A stretch of 64,000 bases of DNA from Gnetum montanum (lineage: Eukaryota; Streptophyta; Gnetopsida; Gnetales; Gnetaceae). The notes under the pieces are model-generated. The model saw only the letters and a list, made by a program, of their open reading frames with translations, searched no databases and was not told the origin of the DNA. The stretch's first letter is position 1. Each line of letters opens with the position of its first letter. Position numbers and translations under genes: made by a program. Shown piece by piece: positions 1 through 12,900 of this stretch. Location of the stretch: contig MNCI01008118.1 in NCBI GenBank assembly GCA_015680685.1, forward strand, positions 115,993 through 179,992, read 5' to 3'.

Positions 1-330
1 GATAGGTTTAATTAATGTTATTTATTGCTTTCCTAGTAACGCGGCATGAGTACGACTTGGTTACGAGCGTTGACGAACGTGTACGGCTAGCCAAGGAATC
101 GGCTACTCATCGCGAGTAGATTCTCTCAACCCTTTCCTCCTAGAACGTGGGACAAGTACGACTTGATTACGAGCATCTATGGATGTGTACGGCTAGTCAA
201 GGAATCGGCTGCTTGTCACACTTAGGTTAGTTAAGTGCCTCAGTACGACTGCTTCGAGCACGTGGGTTACGTGTGGTGATCCCAGTAACGATTAGCGTTT
301 GGTAGCCATAGTTGCACAGTTCAGGGTGTG
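1..330. repeat. Diverged ~106-bp tandem repeat
   Basis: The word GTACGACTTG(G/A)TTACGAGC at about 50 recurs at about 156, each followed by GTGTACGGCTAG and CAAGGAATCGGCT. A third partial unit begins near 243. The block is more GC- and CpG-rich than its surroundings. Its left end is cut by the window. It may belong to an LTR element; from 330 to 690 I see nothing further. Confidence 0.6.
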
Positions 331-689
331 TACGGCAAGTGGGAACGGATGCTGACGCTAGGACTTAGTGCTGTAGTTAGAGTTAGTTAGTTTCTCAACC
401 CTTCACCCTCATAGCTTAGGAGATAAACCGAAAAATACCAAAAAAATCATATACCTTGGACTTACTTAACCATACACCATGACAACAGCAAGTAAATTTA
501 GGAAGACAATGAACGATTAACCCCAAGTGTTTATTGTGGCGTTAAGGCATTTAGTTTGCGGAGTTCGACCGGATCGCGCGGTGCTACGCTCGTTTCGTAT
601 GGTTGAGTGTAGGGGTAACTCGCCACTCATCACTTGTCTAGGGTTTGAGACTCATAGAAGAAGAGCCTTTATTGGTATTGCATCTTTAA

Positions 690-1500
690 ACCTTCAAGAG
701 AGATAAATGCCCAATTATATTCACTTTGCCCTACATTTTCTTAGTTAAATAATTTGCAAAGATGAAGGTATAAGTCTTTCACATCTTTCTCATCTTACCT
801 TAAGAATTTAAAGTTCATGATGCTCTCTTGCCTATGCTTAGATTATTCATGCTTTTGTCTCAACATGAATTGCATTAAGTGCTAATCCCTTACATGATAA
901 TGATTTCGCATGAAAAATGAGTAATACTTCATTTTCCCCATAAAATGGAAGCCATGCCTTCAAGTTTTGATTCAACAATTGATACCCTTAGATGGCTAGG
1001 TACATTCTCTAACTTAAAATGTTTATTCATTAAATTCAACAAAATCTCAAATGTATGTGCACCATCTATACCATTGAAAATTTTCAACTCAACATAAGGA
1101 AGCCTTGATGCATTCCTAAATGATATTACAAGTTTGGTTGCATCTTCATCATAATCTAGAGCCTCTAGAGGTGCTTGAGGAATGTTATATTGATAGGGCT
1201 ATGGGAGACCTTGCATGAGGGTTAGGGTTCCTTCTTTTTAAAATGCTTAGACCTAGGATTCTCCATTCTTCTATGCTAGATTTTTAGCCTCCCCATCATC
1301 TCCTTTTTCGTTTCCTTGAATTTGTCCATCTTTCTCTCCAAGCAATGAATCTCCACAATCATGTTTCACATGAGATGGATTTATATTAGAATAAGGTTTA
1401 GCATCTAACTCCTTTAGCCTATTTACCACCATTTTGAAGGTACCCTTCATTGATTCCATGTATCTATTCATGGCCTAAATTGATTTCCTCTTGGAATTCA
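690..1500 (-). mobile_element. Decayed Ty3/gypsy gag remnant
   Basis: Read on the - strand, several frames give a gag-like capsid pattern: PYVELKIFNGIDGAHTFE, then LLNLMNKHFKLENVPSHLRV and ESKLEGMAS-LWGK. This resembles the F-(D/N)G-D...VP..RV....LEG.A..W signature of plant Ty3/gypsy gag. Upstream, near 1271-1471, lies a short charged ORF starting MNRYMESMKGTFK. Stops and frameshifts break it. Confidence 0.5.
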
Positions 1501-2999
1501 TGTTTCCAAGCAATTTCAAGATGAGAATTAACATCCAATTGCAAATACAAGGCAATCCATACTAGTTAAAGGTTCAATAGATACAATCCCACAAATCTGG
1601 ACAATAATCAAGCCTCAAAGTATCAAGGAATTCATCCAATCAGGTACAATATGAAGCCCAATAATGAATTAAAGCAAACATACCTAAGTATTCCAACCTG
1701 ACTTGGATACCAAATGTTAGCACAATCCTAAGGATTTAAGACACTATTCTTGTGCATTATCCCTTAAAACCATACATATTCATTCTACAATTCACCCAAT
1801 AATACAGGTAGAAAGGAAAACATATTGAAAAACCTCTACATTACAACATGCATAAAATGAAATGCATAGAATTATATAGGTATGAACACATGAGACATAA
1901 GCCTATAGGGTTTGGAAAAATACTTGGTCTCTCATCCTCCATCTTAACAACACTAAAGATTGTTGTAGGATCAAATGCCTTACAACCTCACAAAATCTCA
2001 TACATGCTTTTGGATGCCTCACAATTGGCTCATATACACTTCATTGGCCTAAGAGACAAATTACAATTGGCCAAAAGACCCCTAAAACATCACAACACAT
2101 TAATTTATAGGCTTTCTTTTTGAATCATTAACTTTCATCATTTTAAACCATCTTTAAAAATAATTAGCAATTTGTGGTGAAATACACCTCCTGCAGTCGC
2201 CAACTCACTGTGACCTATCATGAGTTACACCCCCTTGTAATCGTTAGCTCACTATGACCTCCTCCGAGTCACATTGATATCGTAGTCCTATTTTGCTAAA
2301 TTTCTAAGAACATCCAATGCATAGTGTGGGAGGTTGCAAGTTGCACCTCCAAAGCCACCACAGCCTCCTACAACTTGTAGTTTGCACGTAGTCCCAATTT
2401 TAATGCAAATTCATAATAAAACTTGTTGGACAACCAATCATGATCCATCGCAAGTCACACTCAACTCAACTTGTAGTCCTCAGTGCAACCTGGTACAAAT
2501 TGAACCTTAGTTTTAGTTGTTGATTTGAGTATGAAAAATATGTCAAAATAACTCCAAATTTGACTCATTGTCTTCTTACAATCAACTCTAGTAAAAATAC
2601 CACTTGAAATGGGGAGCTTATGACTTAAAAAACAAGCACCTTATCATGTAAATAAAGACTTAAAATGTCATTGCTTTTGTACCATAACATGAAACTAAGA
2701 ACATCTCAATTTTCCTTTATTCTATGTTCGTTAAAATTGCAATATACTAAAACTTATTTATTTACAATTATCACCATGTGAAAGAGATGGCCATGATTTT
2801 CTATGATCTAGAAACCATGATTTTTAGTCATCTAACCATCTATGATTTAAATTAAGATTCATCTTCCTATTACTGTCCTCTTTGTCATGAATTTTTTGTC
2901 CTATAATCTAATTCTATGGATTCTTGCATGAGATGAGCCAAAGAAATTGCCCTCTCAAATCCACCAAACCACAGCTCTTTGAAAGTTCCTTAAAAATGA
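1501..2999. other. Intergenic sequence, no gene seen
   Basis: AT-rich sequence with only short chance ORFs. 2170-2480 repeats words such as CTCACTATGACCTCC and GTTGCAAGTTGCACC, suggesting an old repeat, but I cannot name it. Confidence 0.4.
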
Positions 3000-3351
3000 A
3001 CAGGCCTGTCGTATTTTCACATTAAAAACACGTTTTCATGCAAAACACTCGCGCGTCTTTTGAAATACTAAATGCCAGCAAGTGAATAAAGTATATGACT
3101 TGCAAACAGCGCAACAACAACCCTAATAAAATCGCGCGCCAATCCTTGCAACCAGTCCAGGCACCCATAGCGCTGAAAAACAGCAGACAAAGTAGATTAG
3201 ACAATCCTCTTCGGTAGCATACTCCGTTGCAATATCAAAATCTGCTCACAATCTGAGGTGTTTTTGTTTGTTATCACGGATTTTGGTTATGTTGCCAAGT
3301 TTACTTAAGAATGGGATGATCTTGATGTTTTTTTGTGGTATGTTTTTAGAA
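3000..3351 (+). promoter_or_regulatory. Probable importin-9 promoter and 5' UTR region
   Basis: CpG-bearing sequence rises here against an AT-rich background (for example CTCGCGCGTC near 3048 and TCGCGCGCCAAT near 3132-3143, which includes a CCAAT box). No transcription start can be fixed by eye. The T-rich tract ending GTTTTTAG at 3350 looks like a 3' splice site, so a 5' UTR intron ending just before the ATG at 3352 is possible. Confidence 0.35.
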
Positions 3352-6300
3352 ATGGAGACGGTAATGGATGCTGATCAGATGTGGCTCTTGAACACCCTGA
3401 ATGCTACTTTGGATTCTAATCAGGACATTCGATCATCTGCGGAAGAGTCTCTGAAACAAGCATCATTACATCCAGGTCAGATTATCCTCTTCATTAGATT
3501 CAGACAAAATGATTAAAAAGAAAACACATTTGAACAATGGATAATGCGCCCATTCTGAGCCTTTCTGTTGGATGCTTAATTTTTACATAACTTAGTACGA
3601 GGATTTCAGCATTTTACCGGTCATCCTTTCCAGTAATCTCCAATTTGAGACTATCAAAAGTGTCGGTTTTGAGTCAAATGAGTGGGTTTATGGCTTTATG
3701 TTCAATAGTTCATGTTAGTAGTATTTTTTGTGGATAAAATCTATCGTTATTTGTTTTCACTGTGCTAGTTCTGGTCATATTTTTAACACTGAAGTGCATA
3801 ATGAAGAAGATTTTTATTGTTCAATCATTCGTAACCCATGTCATATAAAGAATCTTTACTACTGATGGAATCATTTTCGAGGTCGGTGTTTATTTATTAA
3901 TTTAAAGCTTTACATTGCGGGCGCTACGTATTCTTTGTTATTTATCTTTAAATTACTCTATTGATTGTGCTGCTAGTCTTTTTTGTAATTTGCAATAGTA
4001 CAGTCTTTAACGTGCAAAGTAATGTGCTTCAAGTACAATGCTTTTGTTCTTTGTAACTATAATATTCTTATAAGGTTTGATACTGACATTTCAGCGTCAA
4101 ATCGCAACTTGGAGTTTCAACACCATAAGTTCTAAACTGTATCTGTTTGCCATTTTGGTTCTTCTGTCTGCAGTGATTGTTTTTTCATGAAAAGTTTTCC
4201 AAGATGACGAGTATTTCCGTTAGTAGTTTACATGTTATAGATTAGTAAACAAAGCCCCCAATGAGATTTGATTCCTTTCTGGATGTCTATCTATAACTAA
4301 TTTTTTCTCCAATCATTAAATTGTTTTGGTCTTTGATTATTGTCTAGGTCTTTCTTAATCTTTATTTGCCAACAAGTCTCATGGATTTAGTACCTTTTAA
4401 TCTTTCACGAAGATTTCAGAGTAAAATTGTAGTCAAAGTAAAATGGGGTTTTTGACATACTAAAAGGTTAGCATGTGAAAATTTCCATATTAAAAGTATA
4501 CAATTATATTGAGTTTAATTTGCATGTCACTCCTTTATACAGAATGTAAATATTACCCCTATTTTATAAATCTCACATTTTCACCTATATACATTTTGGT
4601 GAAATATTTTAATTTTTACAGTCAGTCAGAAATCCATATAATCTGCTATATTTGAGTGCTCTTGATGGAAAATTAATAAGAACATCCATAATCTATCAAA
4701 AGGTAAGTAAAACATTTGGTACATTAGTACAGATTCTGTTATATTTTAGGATATTAATGGTTCAATTCTATCTGAGCCAGTAGTAAAATGCTTTAGAATG
4801 GTACAACTAACAGATTGTTTTTGTAGTCTCAACTATTTAAAAGTGTTTGTTTCATTCAGATTCTTTTACTTTTGCTTTTAATGTTAGTTTAGTGTTTGCA
4901 AATTTTAAAGTTTTGGTAAACACCATGGATATTTCTGATGCGCTTGAGGATAATGTTAAAAAAGAAAAAACGTTTTAACTACATTTGCTAATCATGATGT
5001 TCAAGTCTCCATGAGAGGTAACTTTGTACATTGTAATGTAAATTTTTAAGGACCTTTTCAGCAACTGTTGTGGTCTTATTTATTTTTGTAGTAGACTTCA
5101 GCTGTTTCCTGCAGATGGATTCCTGTCTATATTTGCATGCTTACATTTTAAAGTCAATTTTTTTGAAGGCTTTGGAGTTGCATTGGCAAAAGTTATCATT
5201 AATAGAGGCCTTCCATTGGGGTTACGCCAAATATCCTTTGTATTTACTGATGAAATTTGCATTATATATGGAAGCAGTATAAACCATATGTAAAATGTGC
5301 AAGATGTATTTTGTTACGTTTTGACATAGTTCAGAAGCACAATATTGTTCCAAATTCTCTTGCTTAATAATGATCAAGAACTTTCCTTGACTAGAACTTA
5401 CTTGGCTGCTGTACTTTTGAAACAATACGTGAAACAACACTGGCAAGAAGGGGATAAATCGTTTATACTTCCATTGGCCTCTTCAACAGAGAAGGTAAAG
5501 CATTATATTAAAAATTAAAAAAAGTTTAATCAATAATTATGAATAGCTCAATCTTGTTTTGAAGTTTTTACTGAAATTTGTCAGAAGAATCTTTCAAGTG
5601 AATGTTTAACAAACATCCAGGGTTTTGTTTGTTTTAATTTTTATAAATAAAGAAACTTGCTAGAAGCCTTTGTCATTATTTTTTATAGAGTGCTATTCGG
5701 AGTCTTCTACTTCAGTCATTAGATGATCCTCATGGAAAGATTTGCACTGCTGTTAGCATGGCAGTTGCTTCAATAGCTCAATATGACTGGCCAGAGGAGT
5801 GGCCAGAATTAATGACCATTGTCTTGCAGTTGATAAATGATCGAACAAATATGAATGGGGGTATGTAATTTCATTTTTCATGAAATTGGCAAGCATTCCT
5901 ATATAAGTTATACTTTTGCATTTGCATTCTGTTTGCAGCCAAATTTGTGGTTGTTTTCTTTCCTTATTTTTTTCTTTTACTTTAGAAGATGAGTGGTTTT
6001 TTTTTATTTTCATTTTTTGTAGTTCGTGGAGCTCTCAGATGTTTGTCTCTTTTGTCTGGGGATTTGGATGAAAATCTACTGCCTAAATTGGTACCGGTTT
6101 TGTTTCCTTGTCTGTTCGACATTATCTCATCTCCAAATGTAAGTTTAATATGTTTCTTGAATTAATTTTTTTGGTATTTGACTTTACGCAGATGTAACTG
6201 AGCTGTTGAATTCTACCTTCCATGTATTAATAGATATATTTTTTTAACATGGACTTTATTTAAGGTGTACGAGACATCAATGCGACGTAGAGCAGTGGCT

Positions 6301-6988
6301 GTACTGCATAATTGCATAAGTACATTGGGAGTCATGAGCGGTGTTTATGAGGTAAGTCAATCATCAAAGTTTTGCAGTAATAGTCAATATCTGTTCTCCA
6401 TGCTTTAATGTATTGGAAAACAGGATGAAAAGATGAACTAAAATCTTCCAATGTGTAAGTATGTGCTGACAATTGTTTGACCAGGAACAAGCTGGGGAAT
6501 TAATAAAGCCGATGTTGCAATCATGGCTGCATCAGTTTTCATCAATTTTGTCGCATCCTGTTTCAAATGATGATCCTGAAGATTGGTGCCTTAGGATGGA
6601 GGTTGGAATTGGAACTGTTATTATATTATTATGATACTCATTTAGAGTGTGTTTACCAATGAAATAAAAAAAACGAGTTTCTAATCCAGGTTTTGAAGTC
6701 AATATCGCAACTGGTTCAAAATTTTTGGCGTCATATGGTTTCTGAGATTCAAGGTTGTTATTATCATTTATTTTTACCTTCAGGGTGTTCTCCTCTGCAT
6801 AAGCTTTATTTACATTTGATATTTTTTACTGTGATATGGTTGCAGCCATTTTGGGGCCACTGTGGCAAACTCTAGTTTCATGCCTTAAAGTTTACGAATT
6901 AGCATCAATTCAAGGAGTTTGTGATTCACTGGTTGGAAGAGCAGATTCTGATGGTAGTGAACAAAGTCTGGAAACCTTTGTTATTCAG
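3352..6988 (+). CDS. IPO9: Importin-9 exons 1-9 (residues 1-326)
   Basis: Exons: 3352-3475, 5169-5230, 5402-5494, 5689-5860, 6023-6138, 6265-6351, 6485-6601, 6690-6753, 6846-6988. Introns are GT-AG except the one between exons 2 and 3 (5231-5401), which is AT-AC. This block encodes the importin-beta N-terminal region and the first HEAT repeats. Recognisable stretches are QASLHPG at the end of exon 1, LAAVLLKQ at the start of exon 3, DWPEEWPEL in exon 4, GVMSGVYE in exon 6 and SLETFVIQ in exon 9. Intron 1 (3476-5168) is AT-rich and I see no repeat or gene in it. Confidence 0.95.
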
Positions 6989-9900
6989 GTACGATTTGGT
7001 AGATTATTTAAATTTGCATGAGCCAGTTTGTTGTTATTTTTGTTTTAGTTCCTGAGGATGCTTTGGTAATTGTATAATTGTTAATTCACATTTTCACATT
7101 AACAATCCCCATGTATTTCTTTTTTTTACCTTGTTGCAGAAGAGCATAAACACATTTCTTTCAAGCTTATTTTTATGTATTTCTATTAGAAATTTGTATT
7201 GTCACTGATGTGACATGATGAAGATGAATGAAAGAGAAATATGTGCTTGATTTGGTGGAGGCCAGCTGATGAATGTTGAAGTGAGTGCAGCTTAAGTAAA
7301 GAAACATTTTGCAACTTAGGGTTTAAACATGCAAACGTAGATAAGAAATTGACGCTGGACTCTGATTTTGAATGGTAAAAGATATTGGTGATATTTTATT
7401 GAAATCTTGTAAATACATTCATTCCTATCTGAGGACTCGAAGACTTAAATCATAATACAAAGATTAAACGTAAGAATAATTTTTTTTCCCAAAATTCTTT
7501 TCTTACGTATCAGTTGTGGTTCAAATAAAACCGTTACTGCATGTATGCAAGTTCAAATAATATTTTTTTAAATTTATCCAACTGAATGCATGTTTTTGCT
7601 GCCTTGTTAATCTCTTAATAGTTTAGTTATTTTATGATAAATGCAAACACTAAACTGAATGTATGCTACTGAAAATTTTTTCAAAACTCACAATTTTTTT
7701 TGAGAAAAGTTTGAGGAAATGTATTAATACAAAATAGGACGTATTTACATCAAAGAGAGAAGGGGAGAAGAACCCCCAAAGCTCAATACGCCTTAAAACC
7801 CCTGCCTGTCCTAATTAGGCCACGCGATAGACCATGATGACCTACACAAAATCAGTCTACCAGAATGGATATCGAAAAACAAACAGCCTCCTGAGACTGT
7901 AAAAGAGGAAAGGATGAACAAGAGGAAGTAAACAGCAAGGGCCCAGAAACAGTAGGGCCAAGCATCAACAACCCACAGACACAGAACCCAGAGAACAGCC
8001 GTAGACCAAGAAACCCAAAAACTAGAAACAGTAAGGAAGGGGTCAAGGCCTGATTATATCAGCCTTTGTAAGTGAGTGCAAGGGCATACTGCCTGCTCTT
8101 GGCAGTGGATCACATCTAGAACTGCCTGATTCCATTTTGTATCCATAAAGGCTGTAGCTTGCTGAAATACCTTGTACTCTTCCTCCTTTAGGTGTTGTTC
8201 TGCTTCATTCCCTAGGGCATCAGGGTGGAGCTTGGCGGAAGTTCTTCTAATGAATCTTCACAAAGGAGTCTAAGAGGTATTGGGGTTAACTTTCATTATG
8301 ACATAGGGACATTTATTGTCCCAAAGCCATTGATGAATATTGGTTTCATGCACAAGGTCCTGTTGGCGTTGCAGCTACTCCTCTTCTAGACGATCCTTTT
8401 CTTGTTTCTCAGCCTCATCAATCTCACGAACAACCCTCTCCTACTCCTATTTGATAAGTTCTTGCTCAAGATGTAGGCACATCTCTACTTCAACCTAACT
8501 CTTGTGGGTAGCCTCTCTCATATTGCATCTGCTTAGCTCCTCTTTTGCCTCTTCTTTGAGTTGCAAGCTCGCTTGCTCTACAATCCGGTTAAATTCCTCC
8601 ACATGCTGCTGCCATTTTGCCTCTCAAAGGGCCCTTTCCTCTAGATGGGTAGATTTTGTAGCATTAGCCATGGCTTGAATGAGATCCACAACAAAGATTT
8701 GTGACCACAGCTCCCCAATAGAGGGGATTTGTTCCAAGCCAGCCTCAACCTGGGTCTCGGCCTCCACGGGGTTCTGTGTAGAAGGTTGGTGTCTTTCATA
8801 AACAACAATAATAGGTCTATTCGGCTGAGGAGTCAGGGGTTGTGTTGCCCACCACAAGGCAAGGATAAGCCTTGAATGGTGGCCCCAACGTTGACGCCGC
8901 AGAGACTCCAGAAAAAATTTAGGAAGGTTCACCGCATGTCCCTGTTGTAAACACTTCAGGAAGGCAAAGTGCGGGCCCTGCAGTTTCCACACATTACTGG
9001 ACTGGATGAAAAATCGGTTCGGTTGACCAACTTTGTAGTGTCAACCTTGCAGCATTCTGCCACATTAGAGGCAAGGCTGAGTTAGGGACTTGCCCACTAC
9101 CAGTTTTAGGAATTGGGTCCTAAAAAACTCCGTTGCATCCTGGAGGCCCTGCTTGGCAGGGAGGATAACCTCGTCCATCAAGGGAAGATCCAAGTAACCA
9201 GCAATGGCCACTTTAGTTAGAGTAATAAAAGTGGATTATTTTGTCATTAACATTATTGGCTTTATCTCATCAACTTGTGGTTTTGGGGGGTGGGGGAAGT
9301 TAGAACCCAAATTAATTGAAACATAGGTACACCCCAAAATTTATAGGAGGTTACATTTCAGTGCTGCTTAGTAGAATTGAACTTGTAACTTGGCGAATGC
9401 TAAACGTCTATTGGTGAATGTTAAATGTGCTTGGCAAGCTTCATCAAGCTGCAACATGGATGCAACATTCATTGATAAACATTCAGAATTTCACCTAGCA
9501 CTCACAAACATTGATTCAATTGTCCACACTATGGAAACAAGTAGAGGACAACCTGAGAATTTTGCAAGGGTATGGTTCTCAGCTCTAGCCTTCATGCATA
9601 TAGTTGCTATTAAAACATTCATCAACCAAGTAGCCACATATCAAGTAGAACAACTTCGGAGTCTTTGATGTTATAGACTCATTTGGACAATAGGAGATTG
9701 AGTAAACTCCATTTGATAAGCATCTTGAGAGGAGAGGGAGTTTTTTGATAAGTTTGCCAATAGGAAGGAACACAGAAACATGGTTTTAGATAATATATGG
9801 GTCTTTTAAATATGCAACTTCTTCTTTGCAACTAGGCTTGATATAATAAGAGGTAAGCTAGATCTCTAATTTAACACAATTACCTCAAGGAAGACTTTAA

Positions 9901-12900
9901 AGCTGTTAGAACCTCCTCATTTGGACAATAGGAGATTGAGTAAACTCCATTTGATAGGCATCTTGAGAGGAGAGGTAGTTTTTGATAAGTTTGCCAATAG
10001 GAAGGAACACAGAAACATGGTTTTAGATAATATATGGGTCTTTTAAATATGCAACTTCTTCTTTGCAACTAGGCTTGATATAATAGGAGGTAAGCTAGAT
10101 CTCTAATTTAACACAATTACCTCAAGGAAGACTTTAAAGCTGTTAGAACCTCTTGTTAGAAAATTTACATATTTGAGGAACTTGGGGGAGAGTTCATAGA
10201 TCTCATATGCGATGTTTCTCTTAGAAGTAGATTCACCATTAACTCTACTTCATTTCTATCAACTGCAATAAGGAAAGGCCGCATGGCCACCATGTCACAC
10301 TGATATACATTATCACAGCAGGGAAGACATAGCATGGAACATATCAAATTTGGCTAAAGGACCAAGAATTATGTGAATGTGTGTCCGCAAATGTAACCAT
10401 AAATTGAAATTTCTATTGGTTTACAAGCAAGCTTTGCAACACTATTTTAAGTAATACACTTTGTATAACATTCTAGTATTTGAAATAGACAAGGCCACAT
10501 CTTTGGTTACATTGTACTATTTTCATCGGTCTTACAAATCATATCATAGCTGTCTCAATCGGTCACCAGAGGATTCAAGTCCTTCAAGATCTTTGTAAGA
10601 TATCAAGAGGATAGAAACTGGGATCAACTGTATGATATAGACTTTTATTTGGGATCCTGGAAGAATTTGAGAAAGATAATCATCGGTTGAGTCCACCTTA
10701 AGTGGTGGAGCTAAGCGAGGAGAAACGATTGATTGTACATTGTTAAGAATCCATGCAAGTCTTGATTGCTTCATCAACTAAGTCTATGAGGACCTTTGGC
10801 TTTGCAAATTCTACTATCACACTTTGTACCTGATATGTGTCTGAAAAATTTTAGCTCATTGAACTAGAATACTCACTGATCTCAAAACAGTTCATTGTAT
10901 AAGGAACATTGAGAACTTAAACTTGATCGGCTAATTTGTCATGTAATATGGGTACCTGTACATGAGCTCTATATGCCAGGCAACTTAAATTGAGTGAAAC
11001 AATTGGCATATTGAATTGTTATGAATTCTGCCCAAACACACTAAATAAAAGATTTACAAATGTATCATATGGCATCTTCGAGAGGGAAGGGATCAACCAA
11101 CATGTTTACATAACCAGAATCCATGAGCATCTGAACCAAATGGATTTGCTTCCCGTGCTGTGAGCATATAGAAATGCATCCACGAAAGGCTAATACATGG
11201 GGAACTTAACAAAATTTGTACATGAATGGTTCATTGTTCCACAACCAACACCACTGCCCCAAGATCCACATCAAACCTTTGATGGGGAACGTCCAGCCAA
11301 TATATCATAAGGTTCATGTCAAAACATGATTGGCCAAAGGAACTAACTTTCAGAAACTTTTAAAGAATTCTACCTTCTCACATTGCTGCCCAAGAATAAT
11401 GGCTTGGGGTCACACTCCTCAAGTTTGAAAATTTGTTAGACAACAATTTGGGTCACTGCTAGTTTTCTTCCACCGTCTACCCACTATACATGAACATGGA
11501 GCTTTCGCCCTGGAAGAACAAGTGATTGAGTCCTTAGAGCACTTATTCCATGGATTGTTAAATCACACCAACAGAACAAGAAGAGCCGTTAATAGAAGCG
11601 AGACATTGCCATACGAAACACTGCTCTAGGATTTTGTCTCAAATTCAATGAATAACGGGTTCTCCTACATGAAGGTCACAAAGACCAACCAATAGAATGA
11701 AATTTGTTTTTCTTACATACAAAAATCGCTGAAAATATCATTTCTTCTCCCTATATGGTAGGTCAAACACATAACATGGAGAATGCTTGATATGAATTAC
11801 ATACAACAACATGAAACTGATTAGGCATAATACATAATGAATAGGGTCATTATTCAAACCCATCCTAAAGGCTGATATTTTGGGCCATCAAAAGTGGAAC
11901 TATAGCTGCACAATTCTGTTCTATAACCTATCTTTGAACACCCACAACTAAGTCACTGAAACCACTGAACTTCTGCTGGCAAAATGGAATGATAATGTGA
12001 CGAAATAAGCAATGTTAGAACATTGTTAGTAGGTTCTTCACATGCACTTCGTTAAGGCATCAACCTTTCAACAACCTTCAACATATGGTAGGACCAAAGA
12101 TACTGCCCTTTGCCTTTTGCTCATCCAAACTTTGAAGGGATTCACATCTGTCAATAGCCTTCTCTAAGTGCTCAACTAGGCATTGAGAGGCAAACTAATC
12201 ATTGTGCACCAAGCTGTTTTGATAGAACCTAGGTACTTACAAATCCACATCTCAGTGGCACGGATCAGAGACTAGGTAATTGATTCATCATGGGCTCAAG
12301 AGCACTCTTTTTCCCTCAAGATATAAGTGCTAATAGAATAAACATAGAGATCTCCACTGTCTCACAATCTATGACTGTGTTGTTTGCAAGATTGAGACTA
12401 GAGCTTGGAAACATGAAAGTGTTAGCAGGGAATACATGTAACATCTATACCATACAATACATCCAACATATAAGATATTAATCATCAAGGACCAGAGATT
12501 ATATAATTATCTAAAAATGCAACAAGGTACAAGAGACCTCAAACATCACACATAGAAATCATCCACACTAGAGAGCACATGGGAAACCATGATAGAATTA
12601 CACATATATGTGCACCCAAACCACTAGGAAGGGGCAACATGAACACTTTAAAATCCAAATAATACTACAAGAATGAAGGGCATCCTTCGATGTAGGATCC
12701 TGACCTCATCAAGATACAAGGTCCAGAAGAACTTAAGGGAGCATTACAAGAAATCACACACTCTACCCACAATAACACGAGGAATCAAAGGTGGATTCAA
12801 TGGATCTAGGGTGGAAGGCCTAGGGACTATGCCTGCCAACAACCAATACATCCCACTTCCCCATTAAGGAGGGAACAAGCAACACATGAGAATCTACATA

